This document shows, in pieces, positions 1-10,292 of a stretch of 64,000 nt of DNA (position 1 is its first letter; each line of letters begins with the position of its first letter). The translations under genes were made by a program, and so were the position numbers. This DNA comes from Gnetum montanum. Lineage: Eukaryota; Streptophyta; Gnetopsida; Gnetales; Gnetaceae. Location of the stretch: assembly GCA_015680685.1 (NCBI GenBank), contig MNCI01030902.1:588502-652501 (forward strand), written 5' to 3'. The notes under the pieces are model-generated. The model saw nothing but the letters and a program-made list of their open reading frames with translations, did not search any database and was not told where the DNA came from.

Positions 1-825
1 CTATTCTCAACCATATGAATACAAGCATACACGCACAAGCTGGTCAAATTCCAAAGACTAGGTGCTTATGCACCTTTACAGAACCCAGGCAGGTTAATCA
101 ATCATTGTGTTCCCAAGCTTACTTGTATAGTGCAGTTGTATGGTTAAGTAAAATTAAGGTATATGATTTTTATATATTTTGACATTTTATGTCCTAGTGC
201 TACAAAGGGAGAAGTGACTAATTAAGTAACTAGTTTAATTTAACTAATCAACTATGCTCGAACTAGTCCTAACACCAGCATCCATTTCCACTTGTCGTCT
301 AAATCCTAAACCAATGCAACACTACTGGGATTACCAAATGCTAATCATTACTAGGTTACCAAGTGTTCCACACATGCTCGAAGTGGTCGTAGTAAGTGTG
401 CTTACTTGGGAGAGTGACAAGGTGAGAAAGAGAAAATTAATTAACTAAGGAAAGCATTAAATAATTTTAAATAACATTAAATAAGTGATTCTAAATACTG
501 AAATATTTATCACAAAGTTCATCTTTATTTCTGGCCACAAGGTGTGCTCAAGTACACAATGCTCAAATAAATATCCATTCACTTTATGACTCCTACTATG
601 GGCACTCAAAAATAATTCTAACTCTGAGAAGGAAAAAAGGAAAGAGTTTGGGTAAGGGACTAAGACTAATTAACTAACTATTTTCCAACCAAGTGCATCC
701 ACCTCTTATTTATAGGTGACAAGACAGGCCCTGATATTGGATGTCCGATATTGCTTGAAAGGTTCCAATATCGCATACCTAATATCATGGATGCGATATC
801 ATGGCTTCGATATCTTGGCTTATCA
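1..825 (-). repeat. 3' LTR of element A, truncated by window edge
   Basis: This stretch aligns by eye with 18530-19329 over its whole length, for example the shared segments around GGTGCTTATGCA and TTATTTATAGG. In element orientation it starts with TGATAAGCC at 825. It contains a minus-strand TATA-like box near 712-720 and a cluster of GATATC-type palindromes at about 730-815. There are many small differences from the 5' LTR, so the insertion is not recent. Confidence 0.85.
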
Positions 826-2770
826 TACCTCCACGACTGAATGAAAACTCATCCTCAAGTTCTTTACAAAATATTGGGAAGGTATGGGATTATTGACTAA
901 ATGAGGTAATAACAGACTCAAAAGGCTTGGTAAATAGATTGACAAACATATTACAACATTCATGTTCACGCCCATTGAGGTGAACACTATACATAGATGA
1001 CATCTAGACCCTCATCTAACAACTTGAAGAGAAAGAGAGAGAGAGAGAAAAGAAAATGAGGCACGTTGTTGTCGATGTCAGAAATGTGCATTCCATTGTT
1101 CATCCATAGCTACATGATCAAACTTGTTCCTTGTGTAAATGATCTAGCTCCACTCTAATCTAAGTGTTTCCTCCTATCCTAGTCCATTGTTGATGTAATC
1201 ACCATCTACACACACAACATAGTCACGAATTAGCAAGGATAGATAAGCCATAATGCAGTTGATACCTTGCCTCGATATAAGTGCATTAGTTGGATTGGGG
1301 GTATGGCAGATACTAGGTTAGATGTTTTTAATTGATAACTACCCAAGGTGTAGGGGTGAGATAGGTGATTGAATGAAAAAATTTGTGACAGGGCCTCCAT
1401 GACTAAGAGTAAACCTTCAATAGTAAGAGGGTGAAAAAATTGAAGGAACAATGAAGATGAGAGAAATAACAATGGTGAAGCCAATACAATGGATGTCATG
1501 GATGGAGATGAAACAAGAAATGGTTGATTGCAAAAAATGTTTAAGGAAAAGAACTTAATAATTGCAACAAAAAGGAATGCTAGTGGGTCCTCTCCAAAGT
1601 AGGCTCATGCTTTTTATGCCTTGACAGACCTGCAAACCAAAGAGTTCATAGGCTCTTATAATGACATATGGAAACAATAGTTAATAACTTACCCACAAAA
1701 TTTTACCACAGACTAACAATGCATCAACCAAGACATAAACTAATCATAAAACTGGCAATGAGATGGAATATGGGAAGAAATATGAAAGGAGAGGAGGAAA
1801 TGGAATGGAATCCCAAGAGTAAGGTTGTGTAAACTCCCTTGTGTATTATGTGGTTAAGGTGACTGAATAAAATTCATCCCAAGTCTAGACTCACCAACCA
1901 CATCTAGTGACCTCACATCAATACATTTGACCAACTCAACCTCATGAAGTAACAAGAATGCATCGATTGAGCCACCACCATTTGAAGGAGGGAAAGATAG
2001 GAAAGTAGGAAGCGAGAAAGGGCCTTAGTTAGAGGGAACCTTTAGGCATGGGTAACATGTATTTCCAGTGCCATAACCAATGTTTGCAGCCCATGTTTCT
2101 TTATTATGTCTAAGGGGTGTGCCTTGAATTCCCACTAGTTTTTTTTTTTTTTGAGAACTATACCATGCAAAGAATTATTTAGATTCATTCAACTTCCTAA
2201 TATTTGGTCAATAGTGAAATGGTAGAAAACCCATGAAAAGCATCCAAGCACCCAAGAGAATAGCTAGCACAAGTGCGTTGAATCCCCTTGAAGTCACACC
2301 CTTTTCAACCATTAAGTCCTTTCTTGGTTTGAAGAATACCAAGTCATCAATTCATTAATAAGTTTATTTAGAAAAAGGGATAGTATAGTTACAAAGCCAA
2401 GGGAGACCACAGCATTGAATGGATGAATGGACAATGTGGACTCATTACTTATTTTATCAAAGGAACCATATCTTAGTATCAACATTGAAAATCAAAGGTA
2501 AAAATCAAACATTAGCAATAAAAATTATTATAGTCCAACCCACCATCATGAGCAATTATTATATGATGAATGAAAGTAAATCAAATAAAGAAACAGTAAA
2601 AATGTGAACTATGGTGTAAAATAAAAATAAGTAAAATTGAAAAGATGTGTGAAAAAATGTGTAAAAAAATACAAAAAGAGCTAAGGGCTTAGAGTGGTTA
2701 GCATTGGTGGCCATCTCCCCCATGACTAAGTTGGAGGGAGGAGATCTAAAATAGTGAGTATGGTTGTTCA
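826..2770 (-). other. 3' untranslated region of element A
   Basis: This lies between integrase and the 3' LTR of A. I see no recognisable domain. A minus-strand frame of 89 codons at 1230-1499 is rich in Leu, Ser and Phe but has no homologue I recognise. A purine tract of GA repeats lies at 1029-1050. The part at 2045-2760 matches 32425-33137 of element E, which confirms that it is ordinary element sequence. Athila elements can carry an env-like ORF here; no such frame is readable in this copy. Confidence 0.6.
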
Positions 2771-3990
2771 CCAATAGAGGTAGTATGGATATTAGCTATT
2801 CTAGGCTCATGGAGAGGTTTGGTTTGTTGGATGTTGACCAACAATTTCTAATCCAAGCTCTCAGGTTTATAAATCATCATTGCTCATGAAGGAAAAGTTG
2901 CATGAATAATATAAGGTCCTTTCCAAAGCTTTTGAAATTTAGTGCATTGTGGCATGTGTGTGGGGTTCCAATGAAGAACCTTATCTCCTAGTTGGTACTT
3001 AAATTTTCTAATTTTTAGGTCATGACATCATTTATTAAAAGCCTTGTGCAATTCATTAGATGGAAGGGTGACTAATCGATTCTCATCTAGCAGGTTAAGG
3101 TTCATTAACCATTATTTTTATGCTAGATTGAGGTCAAGGTTGAGATCACATGTCATGGATAGTGCATAGAGTTCTTCTTGAATAGGAAGCATTGGGAGTT
3201 TTTTGTACACTAACTCATAGGGAGAGCAACCTATAGGGAGTTTCCATGTGGAGTTGTATGCCTAAAGAGCATCGTTCGGTTTGGTGCTCCAATCTCGTCT
3301 ATATTTATTAATGGTTCTTCTCAATATTTTTGTAATCGTCCTATTGGTTACTTCAACTTGACCATTCACTTGAGGGTGGTATGGTGTAGTCAATTTTTGT
3401 TCAACTCCTAAGCATTGCATCAACTTTCAAAAAGCCACCCTCGTAAAATGTGTACCATTATCCAAAATAAGTGCATAAAGCACACCAAACCTATAATGAT
3501 TTGTTGTTGAATGAATCGTGCAGTGGTAGATGATGTATAATTCGTAACAGTGGCTACTTCTACCCACTTTGTGAAATAGTCAACAGTAACAACAATGTAG
3601 GATTTTTCATTGGACATTGGTGTAATAGGCCCCATAAAATCAATTCCCCATATGTTGAAGGGTTCTAAAGGTTGAATCCATTGTTGCAGACCCTTTATTC
3701 TAGTAGTCATTCCTCCATCATGTTGGAAATGCTCACAAGATTGGACAAAATGGTGAGTGTCCCAAAATAATGTAGGCCAATAATATCTTATAAGCAATAT
3801 TTTAATGGTTGTTTGTCTCCCAGAATAATGACCCCCACAAGGACCCTCATGAGCATCTTGAAGAACTCATAATTGATGTACATCGGGAACACACCATCTG
3901 ACCAAGCCATCGGGACATACCTTATAAAGGTATCCAATGGTTTCCATGAAATATTTGGCTCAGTGAAGAAATTACTATTTCTTTTTAGTG
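2771..3990 (-). pseudogene. Integrase of element A (broken)
   Basis: The product would insert the cDNA copy into chromosomal DNA. Reading down from 3797, the H2C2 zinc-binding segment (YYWPTLFWDTHHFVQSC) is followed by the core start (WGIDFMGPITPMSN). After a frame break, further core blocks appear (ILDNGTHFTR at about 3435-3465 and PQVNGQVEV near 3335), then a C-terminal region down to about 2770. The D, D and E catalytic residues can all be seen, but they are spread over different frames, so the enzyme is not made. Related segments lie at 27521-28420 (H) and 50121-50960 (E). Confidence 0.85.
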
Positions 3991-4560
3991 TCCAACTCTT
4001 GTGGTGTTTCTTGTGTAAGGAGATAGGTAAGAATGCTACTATACTAATTTATTTCCCTGGTTAATTGATTGTTTACTACACCTACAAAGAAAAATTCATT
4101 AGGAAAGTGATCCAAAAGTGGATATTCATCCTCTTTGTTATCCCATTTTAACCAAGATAAATGATCGGCAACAATGTTTTTGGTGCCTTTATGATCAATC
4201 ATTTTAAGATAAACTCTTGTAAGATTACGAGCTATTGTATGATGCAAGGGCTCACCGTTGGTTTATTCAGTAGAAACCAAATTACACTATCGTTTGTCTA
4301 TAAAAATACCTTATAGCCTAATACATAGTGCCTAAACTTATCTAGTGTAAACACTATAGACATTAATTCCTTTTTTGTTGTGGTGTAGTTGAGTTGTGCA
4401 CTAGAAATACTTTTACTTGCATAGTGAATGTAATAGGGCCGTTTTTTGGTCATCTAACTATATAAGTACGACTCCTAGAGCAAAGTTGGATGTGTTATTC
4501 ATTATATGGAATGGTCTGGACCAATCAAAAGCTTGTGGAATAGGTGCTTTTACAAGCCTC
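3991..4560 (-). pseudogene. RNase H of element A (broken)
   Basis: RNase H degrades the RNA template during reverse transcription. The minus frame at 4044-4247 contains the characteristic end of the domain (DHKGTKNIVADHLSWL), and upstream at about 4270-4400 the block HYVLGYKVFL is visible in another frame. The order RT, RNase H, integrase is normal for Ty3/gypsy. Several stops and shifts interrupt it. Confidence 0.8.
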
Positions 4561-5376
4561 TATTTTAAAGTTTGAAAAGCTAACTCACATTCTCTGGTCC
4601 ATTTGAAAGGTACATCCTTTTTTATTAGTTCAACCAATGGTTTTGCAACCCTTGAAAAGCTCTCTATGAATCTTCTATAATAGCCAGTGTGTCCAAGAAA
4701 TGATTGGATGTCTTTTATAGTTTCAAGTTGGCATGTGATTTCTTGGATGACTTTAATCTTTTCAGGGCCTACCTCTATCCTTGTTTGTGAAATCTTATGC
4801 CCTAATACTATGCCTTCTTGGACCATTAAATGGCTTTTTTGCCAGTTGAGCCTTAAATTGGTTTTATAAAATAATTTTAGTACTTGCTCTAATCAATCTA
4901 ATGCTTAATCAAAGTTCACTCCATAGGTTGAGAAATCATCCATGAGGACCTCTACACCATTCCCTATTTGCTGCTAAAAGATACTTAGAACCAAATGTTG
5001 AAACATTGCAGGAGAATTGCACAAGCCAAATCTGTTTGTATGAAAATGTCCCCCAAGGACTTGTGAACATGGTCTTGGCTTAGTCTTTTGGTGCTATTTG
5101 GATTTGGTTGTATCCACTATACCCATCCAAAAAACTATAGTAGTGATGCCCTGCAATGGTGTCTAATACCTAGTCGATGAATGACAATGGAAAGTGGTCT
5201 TTGAATGTTTCCATGTTTAGTAGCCTAATGTCTATACACACCCTCCATTTACCTTCCTTTTTGGGCACAATAACTAATGGACTAACCCATTCTCTATTAG
5301 CAATGGGGTAGATGAACCCAAATTTTAGAAGTTGATCAATTTCTTCCTTAACCACTTGCTTCAGCTTTGTATTCAA
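4560..5376 (-). pseudogene. Reverse transcriptase of element A (broken)
   Basis: The N-terminal part at 5170-5376 shows the RT entry block (GFIYPIANREWVSPLVIVPK, then KEGKWRVCIDIRLLN). The catalytic motif reads LMDDFST at about 4925-4955. The C-terminal part at 4560-4826 has the connection region with LGHKIS and FLGHTGYYRRFI. FMDDFS-like motifs instead of YVDD are common in Athila-type RTs. Stops and frameshifts separate the three blocks. Confidence 0.88.
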
Positions 5377-5394
5377 TCGCCTCTATGGTTGTCA

Positions 5395-5796
5395 TCAAGG
5401 CTTCATGGAGGGGTTAGTGTAAATCCTATGTTGGCATATCCTAGGGTCTATTCCAATTAATTTGGGATATGACCAAGTGAAGGCTTTCAACCATTTGTTC
5501 ACCATTTTCAACAGTCTCTCTTTTTGTTGAGGAGTGAGCCTAACATTAATAATTACTAATTTTTTATTTTTGAGAAATGTGTACTCCATACCAGTGGGCA
5601 ACTATTTTAACTCCAGGGGCTCTTGCTTAAAGTTTTCAAGGATTTCCAACTTTTCCCAATTAATATTTTTAATGTCAAGACTTAGAAGTTTGTAATGGAC
5701 TTGCTCTAATGTGTCTATGCTATTGATGTAAGTGCAAGTCAAACCCTTAGTTGGTTCCATGCATATAGTTGAGTTTCTCTCTTGGTTAGCTATCAT
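5395..5796 (-). pseudogene. Protease-RT linker of element A
   Basis: Two adjoining minus frames (5395-5601 and 5602-5796) lie between protease and RT. The first contains a block (KMVNKWLKAFTWSYPKLIGI) that is nearly the same in element H at 29942-30145, so it is a real element protein segment and not chance. This region precedes the RT palm in Ty3/gypsy polyproteins; it has no separate enzymatic role that I know of. Confidence 0.7.
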
Positions 5797-5916
5797 CCAT
5801 TGGGTGCCTTCCTATCTTGTGGCTACTACATATAGGCATCTTTGTATGTTAGTTACTTGTGCACACTGGTTGCATGCAGGCAATGTTAAACATTGTATAA
5901 ACTAGGACTTCTACAC

Positions 5917-6375
5917 TCAACTACACTGTGTGTCACTGTATGTGCTGCATAGAACTTTCTTCTTCTCGATCTTTCCAAAAATATTTTCCTTTGATATTTC
6001 TAGGGAAAGATCTTGTATTCCTAGGCATGCATCAATTGTGCTTAGCCATGCTCTTCCCATAATGATAAGGAAGTCTCCCTTATAGTTTTTGACTTGAATC
6101 ACTAGGAATTCAGTTGGATATGACCATCCAAAATTAGTGGTAATAATGTCCTCCACTAGTCCTAATGGAATAGTGATGGATTGGTCAGCCAGCTCTAAAT
6201 GAATGTTACTCTTTTTTAGTGGAGGCAAGTTCCAGGCTTTGTACATTTCTTGAGAGATTAAGTTGACACCAGAACTTGAATCCAAAAGAGCTTTGCATAG
6301 CTCATTTCCAATAATTTGTAAATATATAAGAGGACTTCCAGGATCTAAGAATTTCCTAAAAAGATGGCCAACCAT
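5917..6375 (-). pseudogene. Aspartic protease region of element A
   Basis: A 152-codon open frame holds a retropepsin-like domain that would cleave the Gag-Pol polyprotein. The active-site block reads LLDSSSGVNLIS, with Ser where the family normally has Gly after D-S/T, so the D-S-G motif is altered. A later block (GRAWLSTIDA) matches the ILGRPWL-type flap/C-terminal motif of plant retrotransposon proteases. The domain has no stop, but neighbours on both sides are broken, so I treat it as part of a dead polyprotein. Confidence 0.8.
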
Positions 6376-8331
6376 AATTCAATCGGTAATGGCATGCATC
6401 AACATGACCATGTGCATTGAATGTGGTCTTTAGTTTGAAGGGAGTTTCGAAGTTTTGGATGATGGTGAGGCATTTGGACAATTAGCTACTTGTGGTTATA
6501 TGGACTTGGTTGGACTATTAGTTCTAAAGAAAGGTCTCTTCTTTTTGAAATTGTCTAAACTAATAGTAGGGTGAGGATTAACAGCCCTTGTAGCATTACA
6601 TTGCTGGGAGTTCACCTTGCATGGCTAGAGTAGGTGGTAATGGAGTTAATGATGGAAGAGATGTAGCTAGATGAGAAGGATATTATGTTTGTGGAACATC
6701 AACCTTAGGAGAAGGATTTCTATAATACTCATGGGATTGGTAGTGAGGTTGGGGAGTAACGTGACTAGTAGAGTCACATGGAGAGATTGGCTACTACACG
6801 TAGTATCCATATAGGTTAGATTGATGGTAACGGTACTGTTGGACTAGTGGTGGAATTCTCCATGATTGTGGGTGCTACAACTATTGATACTACTCATTTG
6901 ATTGTGGTAGAGTTCCACTTGAATAATACATCAAGGGTTGGTGGAACTACCTTGGGTTACCTTGGGGATAAGGTAACCTTCAGGGTGTTTTTCTTCTGTT
7001 TAATTGTGGGTTGAGTGCATACATCCCAGACTCTTACAAATGTGAGATTATAGGGCAACATCCCTTAGGATGGTCATATTGGCATATCTCACATCCACCA
7101 TCATTTTCTGTATCTGAATCCACAACCTCTTCGATGATGGCAACTTTGCCCTTACCTTTTTTTACATGCATATTCAGCTTTTCTCTTTTTTCTCTTTTCT
7201 CGATCACTACCTTCCTTTCTAAACTCCTCTACTATTTTGAGAACTATCTAAAATCTATTATGTAGGGAGTCCCACATTTTGTCCACCTTTGCTAATACTT
7301 TTGATGCAAGTTTTTGAATGGGCAAGGTTTTCCTATTCACCATCTCTTCAAGTGGTGATTCTTCTTCATCCTCACAAAATCTAACTCCCTTCTTTTAAAG
7401 GGAAGGATGTCTATTATATTCTTCCATACTCTCTTTTTTCCTTAACTCACCTTCCTCTTTAGCAACTTTCTCCAACAATCTTTCTACTTGATGGGCCCTA
7501 ATCTCAGATAGCCTTCCTCGAGCATAAGTTCCAAGGGTTCTTCATGTTTCGTGCCTAAGCCCATCTACGAGATGGTATAGTTGTTCCCTTTGTGAGTAAC
7601 GATGGCCTAGGAAACAATGTAATAATGAATAATATCAGCACATGGTAGCATCCAAGGGTTCATATTCTCCTTGTTTCCATCCTTGGATTTGATTTCATAG
7701 GTTGGACACTTAGGAGTATGTTTGATACTTATCATTGGATAGTTCTAACATGGTACTCCATTGGTGAATGGATTCTAGTTCTAAGGATCAATACCAGCTT
7801 TCCACTTCCTTGATCAGTGTCTATGGAAACAACTTAATTTTTTGCCACTCATTTTCTATGTTTTGCAAGGCACATGCATCGTGAAATGCTTGCAAATGAT
7901 TTTGAGGATCAATGTTGTATCCCCCTTCAAATCGGGGGATATTGTTCATGTCCAATCTTTTGATCCTACTATCTTTTTGGTGCCTCGTTGAGATTCTAAC
8001 AACCCTAGTTATATCTAGAATACTTTAGGTAGTGAGTAGAGGTTCATCATGATTGTACTATCTATGATGTCTATGATGCCTATGTTGTTCCCTACTCTCC
8101 CTCCTTGCATGATGAGTTTCTCTAGAATGCCCTTATCCCCTTTCTCAGCTACTTTGTCTATGATTTCCATTTTTCTTACCATTATCCTTAGGGTCTTTTC
8201 CTTATGACTGCATCGAGATCCTGAAGGAGAGGGTGAAGGAGAAGATGAAGGTGAAGGAGAAGGAGGATTGTCACCATGATGGTGCCTGCTTCCTTCTCTT
8301 CAATGGTCATGGCCTTAATTGCGATTATGAT
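6376..8331 (-). pseudogene. Gag of element A, C-terminal part, cut by element B
   Basis: Gag forms the virus-like particle. The best block is at about 7700-7990, where the minus strand reads DMNNIPRFEGGYN and LQAFHDACA, matching the gag of fragment G at 23752-24069 (MNNIPKFKGGYN, LQAFNDAYG). Upstream at about 8200-8280 is a Ser/Pro-rich stretch (HGDNPPSPSPSS) that matches element F (HGDSPSSPSSSS at 19525-19866). The gene continues at 17776 on the other side of element B. It has many stops. Confidence 0.78.
8327..8331. other. Target site duplication of element B, left copy (ATGAT)
   Basis: ATGAT directly precedes the TGAAACACC start of the 5' LTR and is repeated at 17771-17775 right after the 3' LTR. 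A perfect 5-bp duplication is the normal mark of Ty3/gypsy integration. Confidence 0.9.
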
Positions 8332-9317
8332 TGAAACACCACTAATTTTGGCCTAGCACTTTTAAACAAGAATCAAGTTAAGTCATGCTACTACCCAACA
8401 TGAGTACAACATGACCAAACTTGGAGGCCTCCAAAATAGCCCCCGATGGTCCATGATTCAATAGGCAAGGTTCCCCTGGGACCCATAGGCGACTGCACTA
8501 ACTTCCAACATCCAGAATCAAAAGTTTTAGGTTCAAAATATTTGGTTTTGGCTAAGTACACTTTGATTACTTTTTCAGACGTTGCACAACATAAGGATCA
8601 GCGTCACCAACTTTTGGAGCCCAAAAATTGAGTCAAAACTGGCCGAAATTGAGCACAAGGACCCTCCATGACCTTCACCAAGATCCCTAGCAGCTCCGAG
8701 CCTCCAAAAAATCAAGATTTGGGCCTCAAATGGGCCATTTTGACTCGGTGACGATGGGGTTACTTTTTCAGACGTTGCACAGCTTAAGGATCAACGTCAC
8801 CAAATTTTAGAACCCCAAAATTGAGCCAAAATGACTTGATTTCAAGGGTGTAAGTCATCCTCAAGGTCCACTATTGATAACTATGGGTCCCAGCCTTAAA
8901 AAATTCTAAATTTCTGCTCAAAATTGCATGTTTTGGAGGTCACACTACAGGTCACATTGAAGGTCACGCTGGGCAGTCAAATTTCTCTTGTTGTACATTT
9001 TATTATAAATTCCCATTTGTGGGCATGTCAAGCCCTCATGGTCTAAAACACAACAAAAAATATATATATATAATTTTTCAAGCGGGCCAAAGCTGGAGCT
9101 AATCCTCCTAAATTTTCTTTAAATTTTTATCACTTGAGGGCTTGTTTTTCTAATTTGTTTGTATTTTCATGGGCTTGAATGACCCAAAAATTGTAAAATA
9201 CATTGAACCTGGTCAAAGAATGAAATTTCCAACACACATCCAACTTATGCACAACTATCCAACACAGATACATTGAACCTAGTCAAAGAATGCAACTGCC
9301 CAAGCTTAGCCCAACCC

Positions 9318-9325
9318 TATAAATA
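9318..9325 (+). promoter_or_regulatory. TATA box of element B 5' LTR
   Basis: TATAAATA stands in a CCC-TATAAATA-CCC context and is also present in the 3' LTR at 17053-17060. Equivalent boxes occur in D at 53212-53219 and, as TATAAAA, in solo LTR S at 52256-52262. It probably marks the start of the R region. Confidence 0.65.
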
Positions 9326-9384
9326 CCCTATCAATTCACACAAACTGGAGGAGGCAAAAAGAAGAAGATGGAGGGAGGCAAAAA

Positions 9385-9505
9385 TTGGAGAGATTGGCAA
9401 TTCCGAAAAATTGGAGAGATTGGCAATTCTAAAAAATTGGAGAGATTGCAATTCTGAAAAATTGGCAATACTAAAAAATTGGAGAGATTGGCAATTCTAA
9501 AAAAG
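9385..9505 (+). repeat. Tandem repeat in LTR leader
   Basis: About five imperfect copies of a roughly 25-bp unit containing TTGGAGAGATTGGCAATTCT lie just downstream of the TATA box. The same array is in the 3' LTR at about 17118-17238 with slightly different copy details. The small open frames on both strands here are a by-product of the repeat. Confidence 0.8.
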
Positions 9506-9949
9506 GACAGAACTTGCAATCCTAGGGTGCTCAGCACATCTGATTGTTGGCTTCCAAGTTTTTCTCACGTTCATCCCATTTCATCATCACATCATCGTGT
9601 CATATCATTCTAGGGCGAGGCATTTGACTTGTCATCCACACATGTGCAACTACGCTTTGACTGGTGCATATTCATATTTGAACAATACAATACAGTTTCA
9701 TCATTGCGTCCTATTTATATTATTTACTTTGGTTTATGCTTTGTTTACAATATAACTCTATTTATGCTTTATTTATAATTCAGTACGCTCTGTTTACATT
9801 TCGTATCGTCGTTTGCATTTCGTTTACATCCCATTTACAATAACCCCAGTGCTAGTCGTAGCTTACACTCGGGGAAGTCCTTGGTTGATTTGCATGCAGA
9901 CCATCCAAGGTACTCTGCCTTCGTTTATTTTTCCAGCTTGCCCTCAAGC

Positions 9950-10090
9950 AAAGGCAGGGTCAGCTTTGGCTACCCAATGATCTCTTAGTGTCTATTTCCC
10001 TTCCAGATTTACACCGATGNAAAGGCAGGGTCAGCTTTGGCTACCCAATGATCTCTTAGTGTCTATTTCCCTTCCAGATTTACACCGATG
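9950..10090. other. Assembly join artefact: N flanked by identical 70-bp copies
   Basis: Positions 9950-10019 and 10021-10090 are the same 70 bases, separated by a single N at 10020. The 3' LTR has this segment only once (about 17683-17752). The simplest reading is two contig ends that overlap but were joined with a gap symbol instead of being merged. Confidence 0.9.
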
Positions 10091-10110
10091 ATTTAGGTCA
10101 GTATAGTTTT

Positions 10111-10129
10111 TGGCACTAGAAGGAGGGCC
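10111..10129 (+). promoter_or_regulatory. Primer-binding-site candidate of element B
   Basis: TGGCACTAGAAGGAGGGCC lies 5 nt after the LTR end. The same 19-mer follows the LTR of D (53859-53877) and, with one difference, that of C (34452-34470). The position and the leading TGG fit a tRNA 3' end as primer; I could not identify the tRNA. Confidence 0.7.
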
Positions 10130-10292
10130 TCTTTCTTGTTATTGGTTAAAATGTCACTACCTATCAAAACTCATCCACCTTGCCTATTTGAGTCTCCTCA
10201 TCCCTATTGATCACACTGAGCTTGTGTTGCCCTACACTATAACTACTTGTGATCCAACTCCATTCATCTACCCCAGTCCATTCACGTTTATC

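Larger units (their letters stand above)
8332..10105 (+). repeat. 5' LTR of element B
   Basis: The LTR starts TGAAACACCAC and aligns with 16080-17770. It ends GTCAGTATA where the 3' LTR has GTCAGTACA, so the terminal CA has mutated to TA. Its apparent length (1774 bp) exceeds that of the 3' LTR (1691 bp) mostly because of the 71 extra bases around the N at 10020. A TATA box, a leader tandem repeat and a short AT run at about 9060-9074 lie inside. Confidence 0.92.

Noticed and set aside
1029-1050. GA microsatellite
   Set aside because: Short and common; no sign of a function.
1230-1499. Possible env-like protein downstream of A integrase
   Set aside because: Short, without a clear signal peptide or transmembrane pattern, and not conserved in E or H at the same position.
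9273-9500. Lys/Arg/Trp-rich open frame in the LTR of B, also present at 16999-17193
   Set aside because: It is produced by the leader tandem repeat and appears twice only because the LTR is duplicated; frames on the opposite strand are equally open.
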